Source of the DNA: Kluyvera intermedia
GTDB lineage: Bacteria > Pseudomonadota > Gammaproteobacteria > Enterobacterales > Enterobacteriaceae
Length of the DNA: 64,000 bases
Assembly (NCBI RefSeq): GCF_034424175.1
Contig: NZ_CP139986.1
Span: 4,092,001 to 4,156,000, forward strand
Direction: 5' to 3'
A program made the position numbers and the translations under genes. Of this stretch, positions 40,365-48,700 are shown in pieces. Below the pieces are notes generated by a model that saw nothing but the letters and a program-made list of their open reading frames with translations, was not told the DNA's origin and did not search any database. The stretch's first letter is position 1. Every line of letters begins with the position of its first letter.

Positions 40365-40460
40365 GTGCCTATGTTGTCCCGGGGTCGCATGCGCTCGCCC
40401 GGGCTACAAGGGTGCACGAATGTAGCCCGGACGAGGCGCGTCTGCGCCGACTCCGGGTTC
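40365..40460. repeat. REP-like palindromic repeats after valS
   Basis: CCCGGGGTCGCATGCGCTCG followed by CCCGGGCTACA, then GTAGCCCGGACGAGGCGCGT followed by CTGCGCCGACTCCGGG. These are two head-to-head palindromic units of the dispersed family also seen at 12838 and 32869. Confidence 0.65.
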
Positions 40461-40533
40461 GCCCCTGAATTATCCTCGCTTGCGCTCCCCCCGCCCGCAG
40501 TGTTATTAACTGCATATATTTCACGTTTATGTC

Positions 40534-41049
40534 ATGAGTTTCGCTATGAGTGTTGTTACGCCCGTTTCTGCGACCCTTCGCCGGATCACGGCTGAAGATA
40601 ATGCTGCCATTGCCCTCGTCATTCGCCAGGTCTCTGCCGAATACGGCTTGACGGCCGACAAGGGCTACACGGTGGCCGACCCCAATCTGGACGAGCTATT
40701 CCAGGTTTATAGCCAGCCAGGCTCGGCCTATTGGGTGGTTGAGCAAAATGGGAAAGTCGTTGGCGGCGGTGGTGTGGCGCCGTTAGGCTGTAGCGAGCCG
40801 GACATTTGTGAGCTGCAAAAGATGTACTTTTTACCGAGTGTGCGTGGCCAAGGGTTAGCGAAGAAGCTTGCACTCACCGCGCTCGATCACGCCCGCGAGC
40901 AGGGCTTTAAGCAATGCTACCTGGAAACCACCGCGTTCCTGACCGAGGCCATCCGCCTTTATGAGCGTCTGGGTTTTGCACATATCTCGCAGGCGCTGGG
41001 TTGCACCGGTCATGTGGATTGTGAAGTGAGAATGCTAAAACCCCTTTGA
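40534..41049 (+). CDS. yjgM: GNAT-family acetyltransferase YjgM
   Basis: 171 residues from 40534; an equally possible ATG at 40546 (MSVVTPVSATLRR) gives 167, the E. coli length. The acetyl-CoA loop is LPSVRGQGLAKKLALTAL. The C-terminal strand CYLETTAFLTEAIRLYERLG is typical of GNAT enzymes. In E. coli it has been linked to O-acetylserine tolerance; the substrate here is not certain. Confidence 0.9.
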   Translation: MSFAMSVVTPVSATLRRITAEDNAAIALVIRQVSAEYGLTADKGYTVADPNLDELFQVYSQPGSAYWVVEQNGKVVGGGGVAPLGCSEPDICELQKMYFLPSVRGQGLAKKLALTALDHAREQGFKQCYLETTAFLTEAIRLYERLGFAHISQALGCTGHVDCEVRMLKPL

Positions 41050-41063
41050 GTCGCGCAAAGGGG
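41041..41063. terminator. Bidirectional terminator after yjgM
   Basis: CCCCTTTG and CAAAGGGG form an 8-bp stem around a 7-base loop. It overlaps the yjgM stop and lies 10 bp from the end of the convergent gene. Confidence 0.6.
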
Positions 41064-41072
41064 TCATCCTGA

Positions 41073-41909
41073 TTACTGCATTTCCGGCGATACTGCCAGA
41101 CGAATAGCCCCTGCGGCATTCGCTTCCGGCAGCGCCAATATCTGCTTCCAGAAATCCTGCACGATATCGCAAGCAATACCTTCTTTGCCTACGCCTTTTG
41201 TCGGATCAGACATAATTTCAACATCCTGCCCGTAGCGTTGGATAAGCGTCGGGCCGAGGCTTTGCATATCGGCCAGCGCCTGTTGCTTCTCTTGCGGTGT
41301 AACCGTGTGTTTATCCGGCCCGTAAGCGGCACGCATCATTCGTGCATCGCTTTCAGTTCGTCGCGTAAGAAGATCTTTTGAAATAATTTTAACCGGATTG
41401 ATTCCCCCTTTAACTGCCGGGAACAGGAAACGGTAGCACACGTCATCGCCGCTTTTCTTCGCTGCGGCAATCTGCTCAAGGTTGATTTTCATGTACTCAA
41501 TGACGTTGGCATCAGGAGCCTGCTGTAGCCGCGCCATTTGCAGTTGCAGGATTTGAGGCTGAATGGCATCAATCACCTGCTGCTGACTTTTGCCCTCCCT
41601 TTTCATCTGCGCCGACATATCGCGAATATGCTGCCAGAATGTTGGATCCTGCTCTTTCAATACCTGGAAAGTCGGCATTGTAGACATCGCCGATTCGAAT
41701 TGCTGCTCTTCGGTCTTGCCAAAATCAGGACTCTCCCGCGGGATCAGATAGTGCACATCAAACAGATTCCAGGCGATAATTGCCACCACAAAGATAACGG
41801 CACCCGCCGCTTTACCAATCCAGCCTTTTTTGCGAAACACCCCAACGACGATAGCAATTACCGCCCCGATATAGCCCGCCAACAGTACATGTGTCCAGTT
41901 CATCCCCAT
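41073..41909 (-). CDS. Membrane-anchored protein of unknown function
   Basis: 278 residues with two N-terminal membrane helices (THVLLAGYIGAVIAIVVGVF and AGAVIFVVAIIAWNLF), then a helical, glutamine-rich periplasmic or cytoplasmic domain with two cysteines (DDVCYRFLF, GIACDIVQDF). I recall relatives in Salmonella and Citrobacter labelled hypothetical or, wrongly, topoisomerase; nothing in the sequence supports an enzyme of that kind. It sits between yjgM and yjgN, where E. coli K-12 has no counterpart that I recall. Function is unknown. Confidence 0.75.
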   Translation of the reverse strand: MGMNWTHVLLAGYIGAVIAIVVGVFRKKGWIGKAAGAVIFVVAIIAWNLFDVHYLIPRESPDFGKTEEQQFESAMSTMPTFQVLKEQDPTFWQHIRDMSAQMKREGKSQQQVIDAIQPQILQLQMARLQQAPDANVIEYMKINLEQIAAAKKSGDDVCYRFLFPAVKGGINPVKIISKDLLTRRTESDARMMRAAYGPDKHTVTPQEKQQALADMQSLGPTLIQRYGQDVEIMSDPTKGVGKEGIACDIVQDFWKQILALPEANAAGAIRLAVSPEMQ

Positions 41910-42120
41910 CCTTACACCGCATCCCAGAAATTATCTATATGGTAAATTTATACTTAATCTAAATTATACTCACCAAGTCAATACATAGAATTAATACCAC
42001 TCCCGCAGTAGCAATTCAAGCGGTTAACACAACTCTGAAAACGTACTTTATAGTTATTATTAATTACAAATTCCTGTATAAAGAGCCCTTCGTTTTTTAT
42101 GATCACAAGGATGTTTACAT

Positions 42121-43287
42121 ATGATTCATTCACCCACCAATAAGTCTGGGGAAGTGCACACACTTAAATTCCATGGAAAAGCTTCATCCTTCTTCATTAT
42201 TTGTCTCATTAATGCTTTCCTATCATTAATTACTCTCGGCATCTTTTTACCTTGGGCATTAGTGCGCTGCCGCCGTTATTTTTATGAAAATATGGAACTG
42301 CACGGCACGCGGTTTGGTTACCACGCAAAAGGTCGCGATATTTTTATCAGTTGGTTTGCCATTACCGTTATTATATCCATTCTCGGCTTCATCGAAAGTT
42401 TGAGCGATCATGCAGGTGAAATGGCTTCCACACCATGGGTTTTGATACTAGTCATGCCCTGCATGATGGTAAAAAGCCTGAGCTATCACGCTACAATGAC
42501 CACGCTAAACAACGTGCGCTTCGGGTTTCAGTGTTCCATGCTGCGAGCATGGTGTGTATTAGTGGGTATCCCGCTAGTGACCCTTGTCGTGTTCTCTATC
42601 GTCTTTATCGGTTATAGCAATTTGATGGGGCCTCCTTCAGGAGTCAACTCTCTGATTGCACGGGTTATTTGCGGAGTCGTGGTAGGCATGGTCGTTTTTT
42701 GTGCTATTAATGGCATTATTTATCGTCACTGGATAACATTACTCGCGAATAACTTTAAATTTAGCATTCATAGTTTTGATGTAAATATTAAAACATCAAA
42801 GTGCGTTATCATCTCTTTAATTTCGATGGCCATTCTGATTCCCTTTATGATTGTTATCATAAAAATGTTCATGTCTCTTATGGATCAATACGGTCTTTTC
42901 GGGTTATTAAGTGGCCATACGGGTGCATTTGCGCTGTCATATTTGCTTTATTTTATCGCTATCGTGCTTTCCTCGGCTTACGCTTTCTCGGCACTGCGCA
43001 ACTACACGTTCAATAACCTGATGCTCGCCAAAAGTATTCGATTCCACTCTTCGTTAACGTTCGTTGGCACCGCCTTAAATCTACTGTTGTTGTTCGTTGT
43101 ATCAAGCCTCACGCTCGGGTTGGCCTATCCGTGGGCGAAAATACGTTTACTTCGCTATCAAGTCGAACATACCACGGTCATCGGTGATCTTGATGAGTTA
43201 GATCTCACTAATGATGACCAACCGCTGGATATGGGTATTTTTGCGCGTATTTCACGTGGCACGGCCACCGCGCTGCCGTTTATGTAA
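42121..43287 (+). CDS. yjgN: Inner-membrane protein YjgN (DUF898)
   Basis: 388 residues (398 in E. coli) with about ten membrane helices in repeated pairs. The family hallmarks are visible: FHGKASSFFIICLINAFLSL with LPWALVRCRRYFYENM near the N-terminus, and a second copy near the C-terminus, LTLGLAYPWAKIRLLRYQ. The function of the family is unknown. It is preceded by an AT-rich 210-bp gap with the ribosome site AAGGATG. Confidence 0.9.
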   Translation: MIHSPTNKSGEVHTLKFHGKASSFFIICLINAFLSLITLGIFLPWALVRCRRYFYENMELHGTRFGYHAKGRDIFISWFAITVIISILGFIESLSDHAGEMASTPWVLILVMPCMMVKSLSYHATMTTLNNVRFGFQCSMLRAWCVLVGIPLVTLVVFSIVFIGYSNLMGPPSGVNSLIARVICGVVVGMVVFCAINGIIYRHWITLLANNFKFSIHSFDVNIKTSKCVIISLISMAILIPFMIVIIKMFMSLMDQYGLFGLLSGHTGAFALSYLLYFIAIVLSSAYAFSALRNYTFNNLMLAKSIRFHSSLTFVGTALNLLLLFVVSSLTLGLAYPWAKIRLLRYQVEHTTVIGDLDELDLTNDDQPLDMGIFARISRGTATALPFM

Positions 43288-43336
43288 TTGATACTGTGGC
43301 CGGGTACGACGGCCATCATCCACTCACCCTATCGTA

Positions 43337-44137
43337 TTAAAGAACAGGCTTATGAAAGGATTGAAAGCCCGATAAGTGAGAAACCGGCACTCCGCTGTGG
43401 AAGCGGAACTCGTCATCCGGCGTGGTGATAAGCAACGCTTCCACTTCACCAAAGAATCGTACGCGGTCGCTAATGTCATCGTCTGCAACCTGCTGCGCCA
43501 GCGTCAGGTAGTCTTGATAATGCCGCGCCTCTGAGCGCAACAGCGATAAGTAAAACGTCCTAAGATCGTCATCAAGATACGGTGCCAGTGCGGCAAAACG
43601 TTCGCAGGAACGCGCTTCGATATACGCGCCACAAATCAGCTTATCAATCAGCGTTAACGGTTCGTGGGTGCGCACCTCTTTGAGCATCCCTTTGGCGTAG
43701 CGGCTGGCGGTAATCTTCACGTAAGGAATATTGCGGCGCTGCATGGCTTCCCATACTTGCCAGAAGTGATGCAACTCTTCTTTCATCAGCAGCACCATAC
43801 TGTCGATAAGCTTCAGTCCCCACGGGTCGTCGGTCTTTGGCATCACGCTTTTATTGATCTGCTTATTGAGCAGTGCGAAATCGGGGACTTCCCCCTCACG
43901 GAAAGCAAAGGCTTCATATGGCTTTAGCCAATCGAGCAATGCCTGTGCGCCATCTTTGCCAGCCACATATTTACGCACCAGAAACATCGCCGTTTGTGCC
44001 GCTTTCAGCTCACAAACCAGATGGTCGGTTAAGAGCAGAGGAAGATTTTCAGATAAGCGCGCTTCATCCAGCCATTTGTCAGGCGTTTTGCAGTGCAGGA
44101 AGCTGTAGATGGGGGAGAGTATTTGCGGGTAATCCAT
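43337..44137 (-). CDS. miaE: tRNA 2-methylthio-N6-isopentenyladenosine hydroxylase MiaE
   Basis: 266 residues of the ferritin-like non-haem di-iron fold. Ligand motifs are visible as CELKAAQTAM, MKEELHHFWQVWEAM and IEARSCERFAAL, with SEARHYQDYL as the last (two ExxH-type pairs). It hydroxylates the ms2i6A37 modification to ms2io6A with O2, in tRNAs reading UNN codons. It is known from Salmonella and absent from E. coli K-12, which helps to exclude E. coli as source. It is convergent with yjgN. Confidence 0.93.
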   Translation of the reverse strand: MDYPQILSPIYSFLHCKTPDKWLDEARLSENLPLLLTDHLVCELKAAQTAMFLVRKYVAGKDGAQALLDWLKPYEAFAFREGEVPDFALLNKQINKSVMPKTDDPWGLKLIDSMVLLMKEELHHFWQVWEAMQRRNIPYVKITASRYAKGMLKEVRTHEPLTLIDKLICGAYIEARSCERFAALAPYLDDDLRTFYLSLLRSEARHYQDYLTLAQQVADDDISDRVRFFGEVEALLITTPDDEFRFHSGVPVSHLSGFQSFHKPVL

Positions 44138-44189
44138 GAATCAATCCTTGAACTACGGCAGCGGGCGCTGCCGTAGGGAATCAGATGAC

Positions 44190-44612
44190 TTAGTGGCGCA
44201 CGCCATCGTCGTCTTCGTCGACTTCATCTTCGTCTTCGTCGTCGCCTTCTTCACCGTTAGGGTCTTCGAAGTAGGTGCCCCAACCGTCGTAATCCACTTC
44301 AAATTTCTCAGCCAGGTTCATCAGTTGCTCAACCTGTGCGTCGATAAGCTCTGCATTCAACGCACATTCGCTCAGAATATCGCAGCAGATGACTGTGTCG
44401 CCTTCTTCGACTTCCAGCTCTTCTGGTTCGGTAACTTCATAACCCATCTTGAACGCTTCAACCGCTGCTTTTTCCAGGGTTTCAAAATCGTCCGCAGAAA
44501 GGTGGTGTTCAATGGTATACAGCGCGTCAGGATCGCTGCCGTCTTCCAGCAGTTCTTCAATGATCAGACGTGTTTCTTCACGCTGTTCTTCCAGGTGTTC
44601 TGCGTTTGCCAT
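44190..44612 (-). CDS. rraB: RNase E inhibitor RraB
   Basis: 140 residues. The globular part LIIEELLEDGSDPDALYTIE and following is conserved, and the C-terminus is very acidic (DDEDEDEVDEDDDG). It binds the C-terminal region of RNase E and changes degradosome composition. It is divergent from argI. Confidence 0.93.
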   Translation of the reverse strand: MANAEHLEEQREETRLIIEELLEDGSDPDALYTIEHHLSADDFETLEKAAVEAFKMGYEVTEPEELEVEEGDTVICCDILSECALNAELIDAQVEQLMNLAEKFEVDYDGWGTYFEDPNGEEGDDEDEDEVDEDDDGVRH

Positions 44613-44706
44613 GATTCGTTCCTCGTAATGTGGCTGATACTCTTATTGTCACATACCGCCGCCATTGCCTCCACCTTTCCGACAAAGATTTGTTATCAGG
44701 GTTGCA

Positions 44707-44745
44707 AATGAATATTCATACATATAAAGTGAATTTTAATTCAAT
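44707..44745. promoter_or_regulatory. Tandem ARG boxes upstream of argI
   Basis: Two 18-bp boxes, AATGAATATTCATACATA (44707-44724) and AGTGAATTTTAATTCAAT (44728-44745), are separated by 3 bp, the standard ArgR hexamer site. They lie 28 bp before the argI start and indicate repression by arginine. Confidence 0.88.
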
Positions 44746-44772
44746 AAGTGGCTTTAGCCAGGTGAGGAAAAA

Positions 44773-45777
44773 ATGTCTACTCTGTATAAAAAGCACTTCT
44801 TAAAACTACTCGATTTTACCCCTGCAGAAATCACCACACTGCTGCAACTCGCGACCAAACTAAAAGCGGATAAAAAAAACGGCACGGAGTCGCCGAACCT
44901 GACCGGTAAAAACATCGCGCTCATCTTCGAAAAAGACTCAACCCGTACACGATGCTCTTTCGAAGTTGCCGCTTACGATCAGGGCGCTCGCGTCACTTAT
45001 CTTGGTTCCAGCGGCAGCCAAATCGGCCATAAAGAATCAATTAAAGACACGGCTCGTGTGCTGGGCCGGATGTATGACGGCATTCAGTATCGTGGTTACG
45101 GCCAGGAGATCGTTGAAACGCTGGCGGAGTACGCAGGTGTCCCGGTATGGAACGGCCTAACCGATGAATTCCACCCTACTCAGCTGTTGGCGGACTTGCT
45201 CACCATGCAGGAACACCTGCCGGGGAAAGCCTTCAATGAAATGACGCTGGTGTATGCTGGCGATGCGCGTAACAACATGGGCAACTCTATGCTGGAAGCA
45301 GCGGCGTTGACCGGTCTTGACCTGCGTCTGGTCGCACCGCAGGCATGCTGGCCGGAAGCGAGCCTGGTGGCAGAATGTAAAGCGCTGGCGCAGAAAAATG
45401 GCGGCAACGTGACGCTGACCGAAGATATCGCCGCGGGCGTGAAAGGCGCGGACTTTATCTATACCGATGTGTGGGTGTCGATGGGCGAAGCCAAAGAGAA
45501 GTGGGCGGAACGTATTGCCCTGCTGCGCGATTACCAGGTCAACAGCGCAATGATGAAGCTGACCGGCAACCCGCAGGTGAAATTCCTGCACTGCCTGCCT
45601 GCGTTCCATGACGATCAGACAACGCTTGGCAAGAAAATGGCGGCGGAGTACGGCATGCACGGCGGGATGGAAGTGACCGATGAGGTCTTTGAATCAGCAG
45701 CCAGTGTTGTGTTCGATCAAGCCGAAAACCGGATGCATACCATCAAGTCGGTGATGGTGGCGACGCTTAGCAAATAA
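44773..45777 (+). CDS. argI: Ornithine carbamoyltransferase ArgI
   Basis: 334 residues. The carbamoyl-phosphate motif is STRTRCSFE (residues 56-64), with HPTQ at about residues 134-137 and HCLPAFHD near residue 273. It forms citrulline from ornithine and carbamoyl phosphate in arginine synthesis. It is under ARG-box control and has the ribosome site GTGAGGAAA. Confidence 0.96.
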   Translation: MSTLYKKHFLKLLDFTPAEITTLLQLATKLKADKKNGTESPNLTGKNIALIFEKDSTRTRCSFEVAAYDQGARVTYLGSSGSQIGHKESIKDTARVLGRMYDGIQYRGYGQEIVETLAEYAGVPVWNGLTDEFHPTQLLADLLTMQEHLPGKAFNEMTLVYAGDARNNMGNSMLEAAALTGLDLRLVAPQACWPEASLVAECKALAQKNGGNVTLTEDIAAGVKGADFIYTDVWVSMGEAKEKWAERIALLRDYQVNSAMMKLTGNPQVKFLHCLPAFHDDQTTLGKKMAAEYGMHGGMEVTDEVFESAASVVFDQAENRMHTIKSVMVATLSK

Positions 45778-45780
45778 GCT

Positions 45781-45905
45781 GAAAAATAGCCCGGCCGAGC
45801 GCAGCGACGCCGGGAATCCCCGGAGTCGGCGCTATCGCTCCTCGTCCGGGCTACAAATATAGTCGTCGTCGGCCGGATAAGGCGCAGCCGCCATCCGGCA
45901 ATCGA
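45781..45905. repeat. REP-type repeats between argI and tabA
   Basis: TAGCCCGGCCGAGCGCAGCG followed by ACGCCGGG; CCCCGGAGTCGGCGCTATCG followed by CTCCTCGTCCGGGCTACA; and a classical REP, GGCCGGATAAGGCGCAGCCG with CCATCCGGC. They are intergenic between convergent genes. Confidence 0.75.
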
Positions 45906-45910
45906 CATCG

Positions 45911-46363
45911 TCAGGCAACCAGCAGTTTAATCACCGCTTTACGCACTTTCGCAGGCGTCCCTACGGCGCACAGCGGTTTGTGTACTTCACCCGGATAGAA
46001 GACCACGAAGTCACCTTCGTTCATCACCACCATTTTTTCCTGCTCGCCTTCCGGCAGAAACGCGATGTCTTTATCCGCCAGCCAGTCGGTGTCGGGTTTG
46101 CCCGCAGGCAACACGCTGAATGACATCCCTTCCTGACCTTTCAGGACTACCTGAATATCGAGATAACGCGCGTGATATTCAGCGCGGCGCTCAGCAAACG
46201 GCTCGGTCATATTTTCAGAGATGAGATAAAACAGACGGTTACCGTCGATGTCATATTTCCCTTCCGGGGTCTCATCGGTGACGTTGGCCTGAAGATGGAC
46301 AATCGCCTGACGCAGTTCTTCCGGCAGCCATGACTGCAGGTGATGGATGTTGCCAATAATCAT
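45911..46363 (-). CDS. tabA: TabA (YjgK), YhcH/YjgK/YiaL family
   Basis: 150 residues from MIIGNIHHLQSWLP; a longer in-frame start adds unconserved residues. It has a cupin-like fold with conserved EYHARYLDIQVVLKGQEGM and FVVFYPGEVHKPLCA, whose His and Glu residues may bind a metal. E. coli TabA influences biofilm formation through toxin-antitoxin regulated fimbrial effects; its enzymatic role is not established. It is divergent from pyrL. Confidence 0.92.
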   Translation of the reverse strand: MIIGNIHHLQSWLPEELRQAIVHLQANVTDETPEGKYDIDGNRLFYLISENMTEPFAERRAEYHARYLDIQVVLKGQEGMSFSVLPAGKPDTDWLADKDIAFLPEGEQEKMVVMNEGDFVVFYPGEVHKPLCAVGTPAKVRKAVIKLLVA

Positions 46364-46571
46364 GATGACTCCACAAATAAAACAATGTTTCAATTTTAAG
46401 TTGTTATACGTAAAATCGCATTACCATACCAGTACTTTTTATCATGACTCTCCGCACCTGCCGGTCTGGCACACACTTTTCACCACTTACCACCTTTGAA
46501 TTTAAATTCAACAAAACCAACTACACATTCAATGAGATCGTTTTCGTTGATGGAAATGTGAATTCCCCCCT

Positions 46572-46599
46572 TGATTGCCGGATAAAGCTGCGTATAATT
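46572..46599 (+). promoter_or_regulatory. pyrLBI promoter
   Basis: TTGATT (46572-46577), a 16-bp spacer and TATAAT (46594-46599), about 25 bp before the pyrL ATG. In E. coli the T-rich initial transcript at this promoter also allows UTP-dependent reiterative transcription. Confidence 0.7.
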
Positions 46600-46623
46600 C
46601 CGCTCCGTTTGCCAGGAGGAAAT

Positions 46624-46728
46624 ATGGTTCAGTGTGTACGACATCGCGTCCTACCGCGTCTGAAAACAGACGCTGGCCTGCCGTTTTTTCTTTCCGTTGC
46701 ATCCGTATTCGTAAAGCCCCTTATTTAA
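46624..46728 (+). CDS. pyrL: PyrL leader peptide of the pyrBI operon
   Basis: 34 residues starting MVQCVRHRVLPRLKTDAGLP, close to E. coli PyrL (44 residues) over its first half. The ribosome site is AGGAGG. Downstream is the U-rich pause region (CCGTTTTTTCTTTCC). Translation close behind the polymerase, when UTP is low and polymerase pauses, prevents the attenuator hairpin. The reading frame ends inside the attenuator loop, earlier than in E. coli. Confidence 0.88.
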   Translation: MVQCVRHRVLPRLKTDAGLPFFLSVASVFVKPLI

Positions 46729-46740
46729 GGGGCTTTTTTT
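46714..46740 (+). terminator. pyrBI attenuator
   Basis: AAGCCCC and GGGGCTT form a 7-bp stem around an 8-base AT loop, followed by a run of T. It lies 25-50 bp before the pyrB start. Confidence 0.9.
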
Positions 46741-46764
46741 TTGCGCCGTCGTCAGGAGATAAAC

Positions 46765-47697
46765 ATGGCTAATCCGCTGTATCAAAAACACATCATTTCC
46801 ATAAACGATCTCAGCCGCGAAGACCTTGAGTTGGTTTTGGCGACCGCCGCTAAACTGAAAGCGAATCCACAGCCGGAACTGCTGAAGCACAAGGTTATCG
46901 CCAGCTGCTTCTTCGAGGCCTCGACGCGCACCCGTCTGTCTTTTGAAACCTCCATGCATCGCCTGGGCGCCAGCGTGGTCGGCTTCTCCGATAGCGCCAA
47001 CACGTCGCTTGGCAAAAAAGGAGAAACCCTGGCTGACACCATTTCGGTCATCAGTACCTACGTCGATGCCATCGTCATGCGTCACCCGCAGGAAGGGGCA
47101 GCACGTCTGGCAACTGAATTCTCCGGCGGTATTCCGATTCTGAATGCGGGCGACGGTGCCAACCAGCACCCAACCCAGACGTTGCTCGACCTGTTTACCA
47201 TTCAGGAAACTCAAGGAACACTCGAAAACCTGAACATCGCCATGGTCGGCGACCTGAAATATGGCCGCACCGTGCATTCACTGACCCAGGCGCTGGCAAA
47301 GTTTAACGGCAACCGTTTCTACTTTATCGCTCCAGACGCGCTGGCAATGCCGCAATACATCCTCGATATGCTCGATGAGAAAGGCATTGCCTGGAGCCTG
47401 CACAGCGCCATTGATGAAGTGATGGCAGAGGTTGATATCCTGTACATGACCCGCGTGCAGAAAGAGCGCCTCGACCCGTCCGAATACGCCAACGTGAAGG
47501 CGCAGTTCGTACTGCGTGCCGCAGACCTGGAAGGCGCACGCGACAACATGAAAGTGCTGCACCCGCTGCCGCGTATTGATGAGATCACCACCGATGTCGA
47601 TAAAACGCCGCACGCCTGGTACTTCCAGCAGGCCGGTAACGGCATCTTCGCGCGCCAGGCGTTACTGGCACTGGTACTCAATAGCGAACTGGCTTAA
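46765..47697 (+). CDS. pyrB: Aspartate carbamoyltransferase catalytic subunit PyrB
   Basis: 310 residues from MANPLYQKH (ribosome site AGGAG). It contains the carbamoyl-phosphate motif ASTRTRLSFE, HPTQ, the aspartate-loop LYMTRVQKER and HPLPRIDEI. It catalyses the first committed step of pyrimidine synthesis. It forms the c6r6 enzyme with PyrI, encoded 18 bp downstream. Confidence 0.97.
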   Translation: MANPLYQKHIISINDLSREDLELVLATAAKLKANPQPELLKHKVIASCFFEASTRTRLSFETSMHRLGASVVGFSDSANTSLGKKGETLADTISVISTYVDAIVMRHPQEGAARLATEFSGGIPILNAGDGANQHPTQTLLDLFTIQETQGTLENLNIAMVGDLKYGRTVHSLTQALAKFNGNRFYFIAPDALAMPQYILDMLDEKGIAWSLHSAIDEVMAEVDILYMTRVQKERLDPSEYANVKAQFVLRAADLEGARDNMKVLHPLPRIDEITTDVDKTPHAWYFQQAGNGIFARQALLALVLNSELA

Positions 47698-47715
47698 GTA
47701 AGGGAGGGAATGACG

Positions 47716-48177
47716 ATGACACACGATAACAAATTGCAGGTAGAAGCCATTAACCGTGGCACCGTGATTGACCATATCCCGGCGCAGGTCGGCTTTAAGC
47801 TACTGACGCTGTTCAAACTGACCGAAACCGACCAGCGCATCACCATCGGCCTGAACCTGCCGTCGGGTGAAATGGGTCGTAAAGATCTGATTAAAATTGA
47901 GAATACCTTCCTGACCGACGAGCAGGTTAACCAACTGTCCCTGTACGCACCACAAGCGACGGTCAACCGTATCGACAACTATGAAGTGGTGGGAAAATCC
48001 CGCCCGAGCCTGCCAGAGCGTATTGAGCGCGTACTGGTGTGCCCAAACAGCAACTGTATCAGCCATGCTGAGCCGGTTTCGTCGAGCTTTGCAGTGAAAA
48101 AACGCGCCGATGACATTGCTCTCAAATGCAAATACTGTGAAAAAGAGTTTTCCCATTATGTGGTGCTGGCCAACTAA
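47716..48177 (+). CDS. pyrI: Aspartate carbamoyltransferase regulatory subunit PyrI
   Basis: 153 residues from MTHDNKLQV. An ATG six bases upstream lies on top of the ribosome site GGGAGGGA, so the second ATG fits better. The C-terminal zinc site is CPNSNC and CKYCEKEF. It binds CTP and ATP for allosteric control of PyrB. Confidence 0.96.
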   Translation: MTHDNKLQVEAINRGTVIDHIPAQVGFKLLTLFKLTETDQRITIGLNLPSGEMGRKDLIKIENTFLTDEQVNQLSLYAPQATVNRIDNYEVVGKSRPSLPERIERVLVCPNSNCISHAEPVSSSFAVKKRADDIALKCKYCEKEFSHYVVLAN

Positions 48178-48183
48178 TTGCGG

Positions 48184-48212
48184 TTGGTATTGGTATTACG
48201 CCTCCCTATAAT
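48184..48212 (+). promoter_or_regulatory. ridA promoter
   Basis: TTGGTA (48184-48189), a 17-bp spacer and TATAAT (48207-48212), 38 bp before the ridA start codon. Confidence 0.6.
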
Positions 48213-48250
48213 GGCTAAGACCTAATTATTGCAGTTCAACTGGAGATATC

Positions 48251-48637
48251 ATGAGCAAGACTATTGCGACGGAAAAGGCACCAGCAGCCATCGGCCCATA
48301 CGTTCAGGGCGTTGACCTGGGCAGCATGGTTATCACTTCCGGTCAGATCCCGGTCGACCCGAAAACCGGTAGCGTAGCGGATGACGTATCCGCTCAGGCT
48401 CGTCAGTCACTGGAAAACGTAAAAGCTATCGTTGAAGCCGCTGGCCTGAAAGTGGGCGATATCGTTAAAACGACCGTTTTCGTGAAAGATCTGAATGACT
48501 TCGCGACCGTTAACGCTACTTACGAAGCGTTCTTCACCGAGCACAATGCCACCTTCCCAGCGCGTTCTTGCGTCGAAGTGGCGCGTCTGCCAAAAGACGT
48601 GAAGATTGAAATCGAAGCGATTGCCGTGCGTCGCTAG
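48251..48637 (+). CDS. ridA: Enamine/imine deaminase RidA (YjgF)
   Basis: 128 residues, the E. coli length. The active-site arginine is in FPARSCVEVARLPKDVKIEI and the substrate pocket includes YVQGV near the N-terminus. It hydrolyses reactive 2-aminoacrylate and related enamines from PLP enzymes. It is trimeric and cytoplasmic. A strong terminator follows. Confidence 0.96.
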   Translation: MSKTIATEKAPAAIGPYVQGVDLGSMVITSGQIPVDPKTGSVADDVSAQARQSLENVKAIVEAAGLKVGDIVKTTVFVKDLNDFATVNATYEAFFTEHNATFPARSCVEVARLPKDVKIEIEAIAVRR

Positions 48638-48655
48638 TTTCAAGCAGGATGAAGA

Positions 48656-48684
48656 AAAGGCAGCCAATGGCTGCCTTTGTTGTT
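48656..48684 (+). terminator. ridA terminator
   Basis: AAAGGCAGCC, AAT loop, GGCTGCCTTT, then GTTGTTTTT. A perfect 10-bp stem. Confidence 0.85.
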
Positions 48685-48700
48685 TTTGTGCGGCGGGTTT

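Noticed and set aside
41073..41909. Topoisomerase annotation that I recall for homologues
   Set aside because: The protein has two N-terminal membrane helices and no topoisomerase motif.
46444..46623. N-terminal extension of pyrL by 60 codons
   Set aside because: It would start upstream of the promoter; the known PyrL start with its AGGAGG ribosome site is at 46624.
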